DNA from: Candidatus Paraburkholderia schumanniana
Lineage (GTDB): Bacteria; Pseudomonadota; Gammaproteobacteria; Burkholderiales; Burkholderiaceae
Length of the DNA: 39,337 nucleotides
Reading direction: 5' to 3'
Assembly (NCBI GenBank): GCA_001189335.2
Contig: LFJH01000003.1
Location: 1 to 39,337 of the forward strand
The number at the start of each line of letters is the position of its first letter. Within the stretch, counting starts at the first letter, position 1. A program made the translations under genes and the position numbers. This document shows, piece after piece, positions 21,727 to 31,979 of the stretch. The notes under the pieces were generated by a model that was given only the letters and a program-made list of their open reading frames with translations, searched no databases and was not told where the DNA came from.

Positions 21727-21771
21727 CTGTCGGTTCTCCTTGTGTCGAGGAACCGATGTGCCGGCGCCTCG

Positions 21772-22308
21772 TCAGAAGTTGTATTGCAGATATAGCTGGC
21801 TGAAATTTATACCAGGATTCGGCTCTTTGATACCGCCGTTGGAAACATGCTGGAAGCGAAAGCCCGCCTGATAGTTCTGCTTCTCGCTGAAGATCATGCC
21901 CACGCCGACCATATCCGCGAACTGGAATGCCGTCGACACGGTGAAGTCGTTCGTGATGCGGGTGTGCGAGAGCAGCCGCACGCCGATGCCCGCCTCGATG
22001 AACGGCCGGAAATAGCCCGCGCTTTTCACGAAGCGCACCACCGGCGTGATGCCGAATTCCCAGACGTTCGGGTTCACGGCGTTATCTTCAGTGGAATGCC
22101 AATACGAAACATGCTCCTCACCCAGCAGCGTGAAGTGAAAGCCGCCGATCTCCCACCAGTTGAGGCCAGGGTCCCAGACCACGCCGAGATCGGCCTTCTT
22201 GATGTCGCGGTCGGCCACGCCGCTACCGACCTGAACGCCGAACCGGTCCGCGTGTGCGGCAGCGGACGCAAGCCCGAATGCCGCGCAGATGATTCCCAGA
22301 CGGGACAA
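21772..22308 (-). CDS. pagL: PagL-like lipid A 3-O-deacylase (acyloxyacyl hydrolase), start region damaged
   Basis: A 178-residue outer-membrane beta-barrel protein of the PagL family, which removes the 3-O-acyl chain of lipid A. A signal peptide ends near ASAAAHA. The catalytic motif is HVSNGG with His154 and Ser156; the strand-rich end QLYLQYNF is typical of a barrel C-terminus. As read, the frame can start only at TTG 22308. An ATG 30 bases upstream, followed by a run of seven A, would be in frame if the run had eight, giving a basic N-terminus MPKKKSSRLNSLS. So the gene may be off, poorly translated, or switched by slippage. Confidence 0.75.
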   Translation of the reverse strand: MSRLGIICAAFGLASAAAHADRFGVQVGSGVADRDIKKADLGVVWDPGLNWWEIGGFHFTLLGEEHVSYWHSTEDNAVNPNVWEFGITPVVRFVKSAGYFRPFIEAGIGVRLLSHTRITNDFTVSTAFQFADMVGVGMIFSEKQNYQAGFRFQHVSNGGIKEPNPGINFSQLYLQYNF

Positions 22309-22371
22309 CGAATTAAGCCGCGAACTCTTTTTTTAGGCATGAGCACCCCACATTGCTTCCGCCTCTAATAC

Positions 22372-22398
22372 TTAGCACTCGCCTGATGGGAGTGCTAA
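22372..22398 (+). promoter_or_regulatory. CIRCE operator (HrcA site) upstream of rpoH
   Basis: The perfect consensus TTAGCACTC, nine bases, GAGTGCTAA lies 57 bases before the rpoH start. HrcA binds this inverted repeat and represses heat-shock genes. A weak promoter overlaps it (TTAGCA 22372-22377, 18-base spacer, TAATAT 22396-22401), as usual for HrcA operators. Confidence 0.95.
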
Positions 22399-22455
22399 TA
22401 TCGTACTTGGCTTGCCGCTGCCGCAGTGCGGCAAGCGAACTGTTATAAGGAGCTT

Positions 22456-23397
22456 ATGAGCGTGACCAATGCGATGACCCTTCCGAATGTTGTGAGCTCG
22501 GCACCTGCCAAGGCCTCTTCGACAGGCGCGCTGACGTACGCACAGTCGTCGATGCTGACCGGCCAGATTGGCAACATCGACTCATACATACAGGCAGTGA
22601 ACCGTATTCCGATGCTTTCGCCGGCAGAGGAACGTCAGTACGCCACCGAATTCCACGAGCAAGGCAACCTGAACGCGGCGCGCCAGCTGGCGCTTTCGCA
22701 CCTGCGCCTCGTCGTGTCGATCGCTCGCAACTATCTGGGCTATGGCCTCCCGCACGCGGACCTGATTCAGGAAGGCAACATCGGTCTGATGAAGGCCGTG
22801 AAGCGCTTCGACCCTAAGCAAAACGTGCGCCTGGTGTCCTATGCGATGCACTGGATCAAGGCCGAGATTCACGAGTACATCCTGCGCAACTGGCGCATGG
22901 TGAAGGTCGCGACGACCAAGGCCCAGCGCAAGCTGTTCTTCAACCTGCGTAGCCACAAGACCGGTCACTCGGCATTCACGCCCGACGAAATCGACGGTCT
23001 GGCGAACGAGTTGAACGTGAAGCGCGAGGAAGTCGCGGAGATGGAAACCCGTCTGTCGGGCGGCGACATCGCGCTCGAAGGCCAGGTCGAGGACGGCGAG
23101 GAAGCGTTCGCGCCGATCGCCTATCTGGCGGACTCGCACAACGAGCCCACGAACGTCATCGCCGCGCGCCAGTTCGACAAGCTGCAAAGCGATAGCCTCG
23201 TCGACGCGCTTGAGTCGCTGGACGAGCGCAGCCGCCGCATCATCAAGGCGCGCTGGCTGGAAGTGCAGGACGACGGGTCGGGCGGCAAGACGCTGCACGA
23301 ACTGGCCGACGAGTTCGGCGTATCGGCTGAGCGCATTCGTCAGATCGAGGCGAGCGCGATGAAGAAAATGCGCTCGGCGCTGCACGATTACGCGTAA
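22456..23397 (+). CDS. rpoH: Heat-shock sigma factor RpoH (sigma-32)
   Basis: A 313-residue sigma factor. Region 2 is clear (LRLVVSIARNYLGYGLPHADL, GNIGLMKAVKRFDP), the RpoH box reads QRKLFFNLR, and region 4 ends in the helix-turn-helix LADEFGVSAERIRQIE. AAGGAG at 22447-22452 fixes the ATG at 22456. A perfect CIRCE element upstream places it under HrcA, so misfolded-protein load would raise sigma-32 through HrcA inactivation as well as through its own stability. It is flanked by damaged genes on both sides yet intact, consistent with essentiality. Confidence 0.97.
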   Translation: MSVTNAMTLPNVVSSAPAKASSTGALTYAQSSMLTGQIGNIDSYIQAVNRIPMLSPAEERQYATEFHEQGNLNAARQLALSHLRLVVSIARNYLGYGLPHADLIQEGNIGLMKAVKRFDPKQNVRLVSYAMHWIKAEIHEYILRNWRMVKVATTKAQRKLFFNLRSHKTGHSAFTPDEIDGLANELNVKREEVAEMETRLSGGDIALEGQVEDGEEAFAPIAYLADSHNEPTNVIAARQFDKLQSDSLVDALESLDERSRRIIKARWLEVQDDGSGGKTLHELADEFGVSAERIRQIEASAMKKMRSALHDYA

Positions 23398-23424
23398 CAC
23401 TCGCTGTGCTTTAGCAGAAATTGC

Positions 23425-23460
23425 AAAGCCCGCCGTCTAACGACGGCGGGCTTTGTCTTT
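23425..23460 (+). terminator. Intrinsic terminator after rpoH
   Basis: AAAGCCCGCCGTC pairs perfectly with GACGGCGGGCTTT around TAAC (13-bp stem, 23425-23454), followed by a T-rich tail. Confidence 0.92.
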
Positions 23461-23479
23461 GGTCGACGTGCGCTGCAGC

Positions 23480-23503
23480 GAAAACGGCGCCCGAAGGCGC
23501 CGC
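23480..23503 (-). terminator. Terminator of the nag/PTS operon
   Basis: Read on the minus strand, CGGCGCC-TTCG-GGCGCCG is followed by TTTT. It lies about 20 bases beyond the remnant of the permease gene and converges with the rpoH terminator. Confidence 0.8.
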
Positions 23504-23521
23504 TCTGCTACAGCGAATGGG

Positions 23522-24810
<1,289 letters not shown>

Positions 24811-24904
24811 TCGGGTTCTCCAAAGATATAAGTCTTGTGTCGTTACTGCTTCGGTGGATTGTTGAAAGGCTCCGCGAAACCGACCACCGGGCGCTGCGCG
24901 GGCC

Positions 24905-24935
24905 AGAGTAGACGCTGAAGCGCCAACTCGGTCGA
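24905..24935. repeat. Copy 1 of a near-palindromic intergenic repeat
   Basis: The 31-mer from AGAGTAGACGCTGAAG to CGCCAACTCGGTCGA is closely related to the copy at 24949-24982. It retains ACGCTGAAGCG but with a less perfect outer stem. It lies between the phosphotransferase fusion and the permease gene. Confidence 0.75.
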
Positions 24936-24948
24936 GCTTTGCATGGGA

Positions 24949-24982
24949 CCGGAGTAAGCGCTGAAGCGCTAACTCCGGTCGA
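24949..24982. repeat. Copy 2 of the repeat, a strong 13-pair hairpin
   Basis: CCGGAGTAAGCGC (24949-24961) pairs with GCGCTAACTCCGG (24966-24978) around a TGAA tetraloop with one A-A mismatch, then TCGA. No T-run follows, so it is more likely a REP-like or mRNA-processing/stabilising hairpin than a terminator. Confidence 0.8.
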
Positions 24983-24989
24983 CACACGT

Positions 24990-27572
24990 TCAGTCCTGCG
25001 GCCAGATTTCGCGGCTTGCCGCTCTTACTGTCTGTGCCGATTCCAGCGCGAGGCAGTCCTCGGCGCGCTGGCGGCACAGTTGGTAATCGAGATTGCGCAC
25101 GCGCGCCTTGATGCCGGGCACCGATACCGGATCGACCGACAATTCAGTCACGCCGAGGCCGACGAGCAGGGGCGCCGTGACAGGATCGCCGCCGAGCGCA
25201 CCGCATACGCCCACCCACTTGCCGTGCTTCTCCGCGCCCTGCACGGCTGCCTTGATGAGGCGCAGCACCGCCGGATGCAGGCCGTCGGACTGCGCGGCGA
25301 GATCGGGCTGGCAGCGGTCCATCGCGAGCGTGTACTGCGTGAGGTCATTGGTGCCGATCGACAGGAAATCCGCGTACTTCGCAAGCTGATCGGCGAGCAG
25401 CGCCGCCGACGGCACTTCGATCATCACGCCGACTTCGATCGGCTCGGTGCGGTCGGCTTCGCGCGCCAGTTCGTCGATGCGTGCACGCAGGCGCTGCAAT
25501 TCGCCGGCGTCCGTCACCATCGACAGGAGGATGCGTACCGCGCCCGCCGGCTTCACGGCGAGCAGGCCGCGCAACTGATCGTCGAGCAAGTCGGGCCGCA
25601 CCTGCGCGAGACGGATGCCGCGCAGACCGAGCGCCGGGTTTTCCTCGGGGGCAGCGTCAGATAGTCGACTTTCTTGTCCGCGCCGACATCGAGCGTGCGG
25701 ATGATCGCCATGCGGCCTTGCAGCGCGTCCACGATGCCCTGATAGCTCTGCGCGTGGTCCGCGACGGTCGGCGCCGACTGGCGATGGATGAACAGCAGTT
25801 CGGTGCGCAGCAGGCCGACGGCATCCGCGCCGTTTTTGACGGCGGCTTTCGCGTCCTCGAGCGTGGCGATGTTCGCGGCGACTTCGATCGCTCGGCCATC
25901 CTTCGTCGATGCCGCTTGCTGCGACATCCTGCGGTTCGCTTCGCGCACGCCGGCGAGACGGTCCCGCTCGGCGCGAGCGCGTTCGACGTCGACTTCGGTC
26001 GGCGCATGCTCGATGCGTTCCGCCGATGCATCCACGACCACTTGCGTGCCCTCCGGAATCGCGTGGAGCGCATCGCCGACGGCGACAAGCGCCGGAATGC
26101 CCACCTGCCGCGCGATGATCGCCGCGTGCGAAGTGGCACCGCCCCGCGACATCACGAGCGCGGTGACGCGCGTTCGGTCGATCGACGACAGATCCGACGG
26201 CGTGAATTCGATGGCCGCGAGCACGGCCTCTTGGGGCAGTTCGCGCGCCGCCGTGTTGGTGAGGCCGAGCGCGCGCAGGACGCGCTTTTTCGATATCGCG
26301 CAGATCGGCCGCACGTTCGACGAGCAGATCATCCTGCACGCTGGAGAGCAGCGCGATCTGCACGCGGATCGCCTCGCGCCACGCGAAGCCCGCGCTCTTG
26401 CCGAGGCTGATCAGGTCGCGAGCGGCATCGAGGAGCGTAGGATCTTCGAGCAGCACCCGATGCACGGCGAAAATGCCCGCTTCCCCCACCGCGCCGCGCT
26501 GCGACGCGGTGCGCACGGTTTCGCCGAGTTCGGCATCGACCTGAGCGATGGCTTTGTCGAGCGCCCGGCTTTCCGCCGCCGACGAGCCACTCGCCTGTTC
26601 CGGCGGCACGATTTCCTGATCGTCCCAGCGCACCAGCTTGCCGATCGCGATGCCCGGCGCGGCGCACACGCCCGCGAGCGTATTCGGCGGCAGCGGCTCG
26701 CCCGCTACGGTCGCCTTCGCGACCGGCGCCGGCGACTTCTCGCGCGCCGGCGTCTCTTCGACTTCGCCTTGCGCGGCGCGCAGCAACTCGGCCGCGACGG
26801 CCTCGACCGCCTGTTGCGCCTGCGCACCGATCGCGAGCAGTTCGATGGTCGCGCCCTCGCCCGCTCCGAGACCGAGCAGGCCGACGACGCTTTCCACCGG
26901 CGCCTTCTTGCCCTCGTAGCGCACCTCGACCCTTGCGTCGAAGCCGCGCGCCGCCGGACGCGCATGCAGGCCGCCCGCGTGCGCCAGCGTCAGGCTGCGG
27001 CGTGCCTCTTCCATGACGGCCGCGCCTGAGCGCGCCGTTTGCGCCTTCTCGCCAGCCTTTGCGCGCAGAACCAGCAAGCGCGAGCCCGCCTTCAACACGC
27101 CGCGGCCGGCACGCTCGACGACGTCGAAGGCATCGCCGTTCGCGACCGCGATCACCGAGACGAGGCTCGGCGCGTGCTGCGCGACGTAATCGGCATTGAA
27201 TTCGATCAGCGGCTGACCAGCGCGCACCGTCGCACCCTGCTCGACCATTGGAGCAAAGCCCTCGCCGCCCAGCTCGACCGTATCAATGCCGATATGCACG
27301 AGAATCTCCGCGTCCTCTTTCGTGCGCAGCGTCACCGCGTGATGGGTGCGCGCGAGGTGCGTGATCGTGCCGTCGCAGGGCGAGACGAGCACGTTGTCGA
27401 GCGGATCGATGCCGATGCCGTCGCCGAACATGCCCTCGGCGAACACGGGATCCGGCACCTCGGCGAGCGGCACGACAGGGCCGGTGAACGGCGCGAGCAG
27501 CACGACGTCGTTCGGGTTATCGATGGAATGGTTCAACAGGGACTCCTCGGCACGGCGTATCGGCTTTCTCAC
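24990..27572 (-). pseudogene. ptsP: Multiphosphoryl transfer protein EIIA-HPr-EI, frameshifted
   Basis: Soluble PTS fusion of about 860 residues feeding phosphate to the GlcNAc permease. Order: EIIA-Glc domain (ILVHIGIDTVEL, phospho-His), HPr domain (GLHARPAA), enzyme I. The HPr domain lacks six residues right after HARPAA compared with the family. An extra A in A5 near 26292 shifts the frame after LRDIEK; the displaced frame carries the EI active site MSRGGATSHAAII and runs to VDYLTLPP, where a lost C near 25648 restores the original frame (EENPALGLRGIRL). Thus about 640 bases including the catalytic His are out of frame. TTG at 27536 with GAGGAG six bases upstream is a likelier start than GTG 27572. 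Confidence 0.87.
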
Positions 27573-28607
27573 TCAATGGGTTTCGGTGACCTTGTTCAGG
27601 TGGCGCGGCGCGTCGGGATTGCGCCCGCGCGCAGCGGCCAGACCCGCGGCCATCACGTAGAACGAAAGGATTGCGGCGATCGGATCGAGCGCCGGATGAT
27701 CGGTGGCGACGAGCGGCAGCTCCGCGTCCGCGACATCGTCAGGCGCGGCGAGCAGCACGCGCGCGCCACGAGCCCGCATGTCCGCGGCGAGCTGGATGAG
27801 GCCCGCCTGCTCCGGCCCGCGCGGCGCGAACACGAGCAGCGGATAGCCGCGGTCGATGATTTCCATCGGTCCATGACGCACTTCCGCGCTGGAAAACGCC
27901 TCGGCCTGGATGCCCGAGGTTTCCTTGAGCTTGAGCGCCGCCTCTTGCGCAATCGCGAGCCCGAGACCGCGGCCAATGACGATCATGCGATCGACGTCCT
28001 TCAGCTCATTCACGGCGCGCGTCCAGTCGAGCCGGCCCGCGGCGCGCAGCTTGTCCGGCAGCGATTCGAGCGCCTTCAGCAAGTCGACGTCGCGCTGGAC
28101 ATGAGCGACCACGATAGCCGACAGCGACAGCATCGCGATATAGCTCTTGGTCGCGGCGACCGAAAACTCGGGCCCGGCGAGCAAAGGCAGGAAGTATTCG
28201 CAGGCGCTTTCGAGCGGCGAACCCGCGACATTGACGGCCGCGACGGTAAACGCGCCTGCGTCGCGCAGCGCCTGCATCGTGCCGACGAGATCGGGGCTCT
28301 TGCCGGACTGCGAGAACGCGACGGCGAGTTGACCGGACACGCGCAGCGGCGCCTGTTGCAGCGTCGCGACCGACATCGGCAGCGAGGCCACGGGCACGCC
28401 GATGCGGCTCATCGTCAGGCTTGCGAAATAACTGGCGGCGTGGTCCGACGGACCGCGCGCGACTGTCAGCGCGACATGGCGCGGCTGTTCGGCGAGCTTG
28501 ATGGCGAGCGCCTCGATGCGCGAGGTATCGGCGAGCTGGGCCGCGACGACATCCGCGGACTCCAGAGCCTCGTTAAGCATATTCGACAATTGATTCTCCT
28601 TCGACAT
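27573..28607 (-). CDS. nagB: SIS-domain glucosamine-6-phosphate deaminase, NagB-II type
   Basis: A 344-residue protein with two sugar-isomerase (SIS) domains related to the isomerase half of GlmS but lacking the glutaminase domain. Family blocks: ARGPSDHAASYF, FSQSGKSPDLVG, ATKSYIAML, then IGRGLGLAIAQEAALKLKET and SAEVRHGPMEI in the second domain, ending HLNKVTETH. Such proteins deaminate glucosamine-6-phosphate in GlcNAc catabolism. It overlaps the 3' end of nagA; AAGGAG lies inside the overlap, so TTG 28589 is an alternative start with better spacing. The frame is fully intact although nagA before it and the PTS gene after it are broken. Confidence 0.87.
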   Translation of the reverse strand: MSKENQLSNMLNEALESADVVAAQLADTSRIEALAIKLAEQPRHVALTVARGPSDHAASYFASLTMSRIGVPVASLPMSVATLQQAPLRVSGQLAVAFSQSGKSPDLVGTMQALRDAGAFTVAAVNVAGSPLESACEYFLPLLAGPEFSVAATKSYIAMLSLSAIVVAHVQRDVDLLKALESLPDKLRAAGRLDWTRAVNELKDVDRMIVIGRGLGLAIAQEAALKLKETSGIQAEAFSSAEVRHGPMEIIDRGYPLLVFAPRGPEQAGLIQLAADMRARGARVLLAAPDDVADAELPLVATDHPALDPIAAILSFYVMAAGLAAARGRNPDAPRHLNKVTETH

Positions 28608-29668
28608 ACGTGGCGGTCAGCGCGAGATCCCGGTCGAGCACGACGAGATCCGCCCATGCGCCGCGTGCGATGCGGCCGCGGTCTTCGAGTCCGAGGTAGT
28701 CGGCGGGATAGCGCGACAGCCGATTCGAGACGTCTGCGAGCGGAATGCCCAGCGAAACGAGATTGCGCAGCGCCTGGTCCATCGTCAGGGTGCTGCCGGC
28801 GAGCGTGCCGTCCGCGAGGCGCACGCCGCCCATGCATTTGGTGACGTGCTGGCTGCCCAGGCGATACTCGCCGTCGGGCATGCCGGCCGCCGACGTGCTG
28901 TCGGTCACGACATAGAGACGCGGAATCGCGCGCATCGCGGCCCGGATGGCGCCCGGATGCACGTGCAGCAGATCGGGAATGAGCTCGGCGTATTCGGCAT
29001 GCGCGAGCGCGGCGCCGACCATGCACGGATCGCGGTGATGCAGCGGCGACATGGCGTTGAACAGATGTGTGAAGCCGCGCGCGCCGTGCTTGAGCGCATT
29101 GACGGCGGCGTCGTAGGTGCCGAGCGAATGGCCGAGTTGCACGCGCACGCCGCGCGAGGCCATTTCGGAAATGATGTCGAGATGTCCGGAGATCTCCGGC
29201 GCGATCGTGACCACGCGAATCGGCGCGAGCTCGAGGTATTTCAGCACTTCGTCGCGCACCGCGACGGCGGCCGCGTCCGGCTGCGCACCGAGCTTGCCGG
29301 GATTGATGTACGGACCTTCGAGATGCACGCCCAGCACGCGGGCGCGCCTGCCGCGCGGCGCTTCGCCTGTTCGCCCAGTCCCGCGACGACCTGCATGAGC
29401 TCGTCGCGCGGCGCGGTCATGGTGGTGGCGAGTAGGTTCGTCGTGCCGTGCTGTGCGTGCTGGCGCGCGACGGTGTCGGCCGCGTCGCCGCCTTCCATGA
29501 TGTCGCGCCCGCCGCCGCCATGCACATGCAGGTCGATGAAGCCGGGCAGGATGTACGGCGCGTCGTTGGCGAGCGGATCTGGCCTTCGAGCGCCGTCACG
29601 CGGCCGTTCTCGAAGTGAACCGTGCCCTGGATCCAGCCGTCGGTCGTGAGTATGTTTCCTTTCAGCAT
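28573..29668 (-). pseudogene. nagA: N-acetylglucosamine-6-phosphate deacetylase, two frameshifts
   Basis: NagA of about 365 residues, which deacetylates GlcNAc-6-phosphate. The start MLKGNILTTDGWIQG is followed by a one-base loss near 29580; the next frame reads DPLANDAPYILPGFIDLHVHGG, with the metal-binding HVH. A second one-base loss near 29351 (GGCGCGCC for GGCCGCGCC) shifts to the final frame, VLGVHLEGPYINPGKLGA with the metal-ligand Glu, through FTHLFNAMSPL and VTDSTSAAG. Length is two bases short of a multiple of three. Third-frame coding signal is well preserved, so the damage is recent or technical. Confidence 0.87.
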
Positions 29669-29831
29669 GAATGTCTCTGGAAGTACGCAATGCCTGAATG
29701 AGGTCCGGTGCCGCCCGCGCCATCCTGCAAGCCGGCTTGCGCGACGGATGGAGCGAACGGCTTGCCCGGATCCTCTCGTTGTTCTGTCAACCCTCGATGC
29801 TTCGTTGTGTCGTGCGCGCCTGTGCCGGCGC

Positions 29832-30566
29832 TCATCGGTGCAATTCCGCGACGAAGTCGTAGTAGTCGTCGCGGCAGTAGGTATCCGTCAGTTCGATCGC
29901 GCGTTGATCGGCCGAATAGCCGATGCGCGTGATCACCAGCAGCGCGGCGCGCGGCGCCACGCCCATCAGCCGCGCGACCTCCACGCCCGCGTTCACCGCG
30001 CGAAAATGCTGCAATGCACGCACGACCGACAGCCCGCGCTCCTCCAGATAGCGATAGAGCGACGCGCCGATCGCGAGCGGGTCCGGCACGACAGTGGCGG
30101 GCAAGGCGGAGTGCTCGACCGCCATCACGATGCCGTCGGCGCGCCGCAGTCGTCTGAGGCTCGCAACGGCCGCGCCCGGAGACAATCCGAGACGCACGGT
30201 CTCTTCGCGATTCGCTGCGCGCAGTCCGCGATCGAGCCATACGGAGTCCGGCTTGAAACCGCGCTGCTCCATCTTTCGAGTAAAGCCGGTGAGGCGGGAA
30301 AGCGGATCTTCGGTGCGCGGTATGATAAAGTTGCCCGCGCCGCGCACGCGCCGGATCAGACCTTGTTCGACGAGCAGCGCGATGGCCTTTCTCGCGGTGA
30401 TGCGCGACACCCCGACCCCTTCCGACAGCGACCGCTCCGATGGCAGCGCCTCGCCCGCCGTCCAAGTTCCCGCGTGGATCGCCTGGGCGAGCCGCGATGC
30501 CAGCTGCAGATAGAGCGGCGTGTCTCTTTGCGCGTCGGGTGTCAGGTCTTGCCAGCGGTGCCCCAT
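29832..30566 (-). CDS. nagR: GntR/HutC-family transcriptional regulator of GlcNAc use
   Basis: A 244-residue regulator. The winged helix-turn-helix is near residues 16-85 (LPSERSLSEGVGVSRITARKAI, LIRRVRGAGNF) and the UTRA ligand-binding domain fills the rest (LTGFTRKMEQRGF ... VITRIGYSADQRAIELTDTYCRDDYYDF). Regulators of this class bind GlcNAc-6-P or GlcN-6-P and repress nag genes. GGAG lies seven bases before the ATG, and a strong promoter sits just upstream, followed on the same strand by nagA-nagB-ptsP-nagE. Its nag assignment rests on that context. Intact, in contrast to its presumed targets. Confidence 0.85.
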   Translation of the reverse strand: MGHRWQDLTPDAQRDTPLYLQLASRLAQAIHAGTWTAGEALPSERSLSEGVGVSRITARKAIALLVEQGLIRRVRGAGNFIIPRTEDPLSRLTGFTRKMEQRGFKPDSVWLDRGLRAANREETVRLGLSPGAAVASLRRLRRADGIVMAVEHSALPATVVPDPLAIGASLYRYLEERGLSVVRALQHFRAVNAGVEVARLMGVAPRAALLVITRIGYSADQRAIELTDTYCRDDYYDFVAELHR

Positions 30567-30885
30567 CTAACGCTCCTCGCTGCTATCGAATTTGAGCCCA
30601 TTATATAACCAACATAATACCAGTCAAAGCTGAGACACGGCTTTAGGTCGATCATAGAAATTGACGAAAAATCAAAGAGTTGAGGCTTGTTTATAGGCCC
30701 GGAATAAAACGCCAGGATCATCTAGATTTACCCGTACGTAAAGCCCACTTGCCCAGCTGGCTTTGAACCGCCGGAATACCCAAATTTCGGGCATTTTCGT
30801 ATTCGCACGACCGTTCTTTCTTGGCACAATGCTTACATTAGTTCGGATTGAAAATTAATTTCAAAAACGTTGAGAGATCAAAGCG
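30567..30885. other. AT-rich intergenic region between nagR and the MarR-GNAT gene
   Basis: Divergent control region. It contains the nag promoter at 30600-30627. On the plus strand TTGGCA (30821) is visible but lacks a good -10 partner. No gene or RNA is recognised. Confidence 0.5.
30600..30627 (-). promoter_or_regulatory. Promoter of nagR and the nag operon with possible operator
   Basis: On the minus strand TTGACT (-35), a 16-base spacer and a perfect TATAAT (-10) stand 34 bases before the nagR ATG. The spacer has two TGGT-type half sites (TGGTATTA and TTGGTTAT); TGGTATT is the half site reported for GntR-type NagQ operators, so autoregulation is plausible. Confidence 0.78.
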
Positions 30886-31812
30886 ATGGGTCATCCTAAT
30901 CCGTGCCGGGCCGTCGAGGCGGTTCGCCGCTTCAACCGTTTCTACGCGCGTCATACCGGCGCGCTCCACGAGCGGCTACACAAGAGCTCCCTTTCCCTGA
31001 CCGAGGTGCGCATCCTGCACGAGCTCGCGCAGCAGAGGGCCAGCACGGCCGCCGACCTGTCGCGCAATCTCGAACTCGATACGGGCTATCTGAGCCGCCT
31101 GATCAACAACTTCCAGAAGCTCGGCCTCGTCGTGCGGCGAAAGAACGATTCGGATGGCCGCACGCATCTGCTCTCGATCACACCGGAGGCCAAGGAAAAG
31201 GTCGACGAAATCGACCTGCACGTACCGGCTGAAACTGCGGCGCTGCTCAAGAAGCTGACAGTTGCGGAGACCGAGCAGCTGTGCACGGCAATGGCGGACA
31301 TCGAAAGACTGCTGTCACCGTCGTGCATGGATGTCGAAATGCGCCTGCGCGTGCCGCGCGGTGGAGACTTCGGCTGAATGATCGAACGGCACGCGCTTCT
31401 CTGTCCGGGCGGGCGTCCGAAGCTCCAAAGCGAGGCGCTCGCCGCGGGACTGGTGGCCCGTTTCCTCTCTGCAATGCAGACGAACGCGCCCCGCATCGCG
31501 TGCTGGATCGCCGAACAGAACAGTGCGGCGCGTGTCGGCGCCGCCTTGCTTACAGAGGATTCGGAAACACGAGCCCGCATCGAGCTGTTATTCGTAGAAC
31601 CGAGCGCGCGCCGGCGCGGCCTGGGTGAGCGGCTCGTCGCCACGTGCACGAACTTCGCTTACGGCGCGCGCTACGAGCAAGTGATCTGCCGCCTCGAAGA
31701 GCCTCGGGAAGATGTGTGCGGACTGCTGATGCGCACGGGCTTTACGCCTGTGCACGACGGCTCGACGGACGTGGTGTGGCAGAGGAAACTGCAACAGATG
31801 TGCGTCGACTGA
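30886..31812 (+). pseudogene. MarR-GNAT fusion regulator split by one in-frame TGA
   Basis: Two parts in the same frame. Part one (30886-31374) is a MarR winged helix (LHKSSLSLTEVRILHELAQ, LDTGYLSRLINNFQKLGLV, DGRTHLLSIT). It ends ...VPRGGDFG, then TGA at 31375-31377. Part two begins directly at ATG 31378 (MIERHALL) and is a GNAT acetyltransferase with LLFVEPSARRRGLGERLV, the acetyl-CoA binding R/Q-x-x-G-x-G/A motif. In related fused proteins this junction has the form PGDxGW, so TGG to TGA is the simplest explanation. Alternatively the halves are translated separately, since the ATG abuts the TGA. Substrates unknown. Confidence 0.72.
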
Positions 31813-31979
31813 GCGCCGTGGCAGACCGCGAATGTATGCTCAGCCGGATTTTTCGCGACGGTGCCCGGTGGCCCGGTATGAAAGGGCCTGCGCAAATACA
31901 TCCCGGCTCGTGGTGAGCGCGGATGGGCCCGGCTCTCGATTAGAAGCCGCGCCCGACAAACCTATACAGCGGGGCAGTC

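Noticed and set aside
25650-26300. Programmed frameshifting in ptsP
   Set aside because: The shifts are at A5 and C5 runs without known slippery context, they need opposite directions 640 bases apart, and neighbouring genes carry similar random lesions.
27039-28844. 601-codon plus-strand frame opposite ptsP and nagB
   Set aside because: Antisense shadow in GC-rich coding DNA; Arg/His/Asp-rich with no domain, opposite a clear SIS protein.
30821-30840. Sigma-54 promoter at TTGGCACAATGC upstream of the MarR gene
   Set aside because: GG and GC elements are only six bases apart instead of ten, so the -24/-12 geometry fails.
31375-31377. TGA as selenocysteine codon in the MarR-GNAT gene
   Set aside because: The expected residue is Trp, no selenocysteine family is known at this position, and no downstream SECIS-like hairpin is evident.
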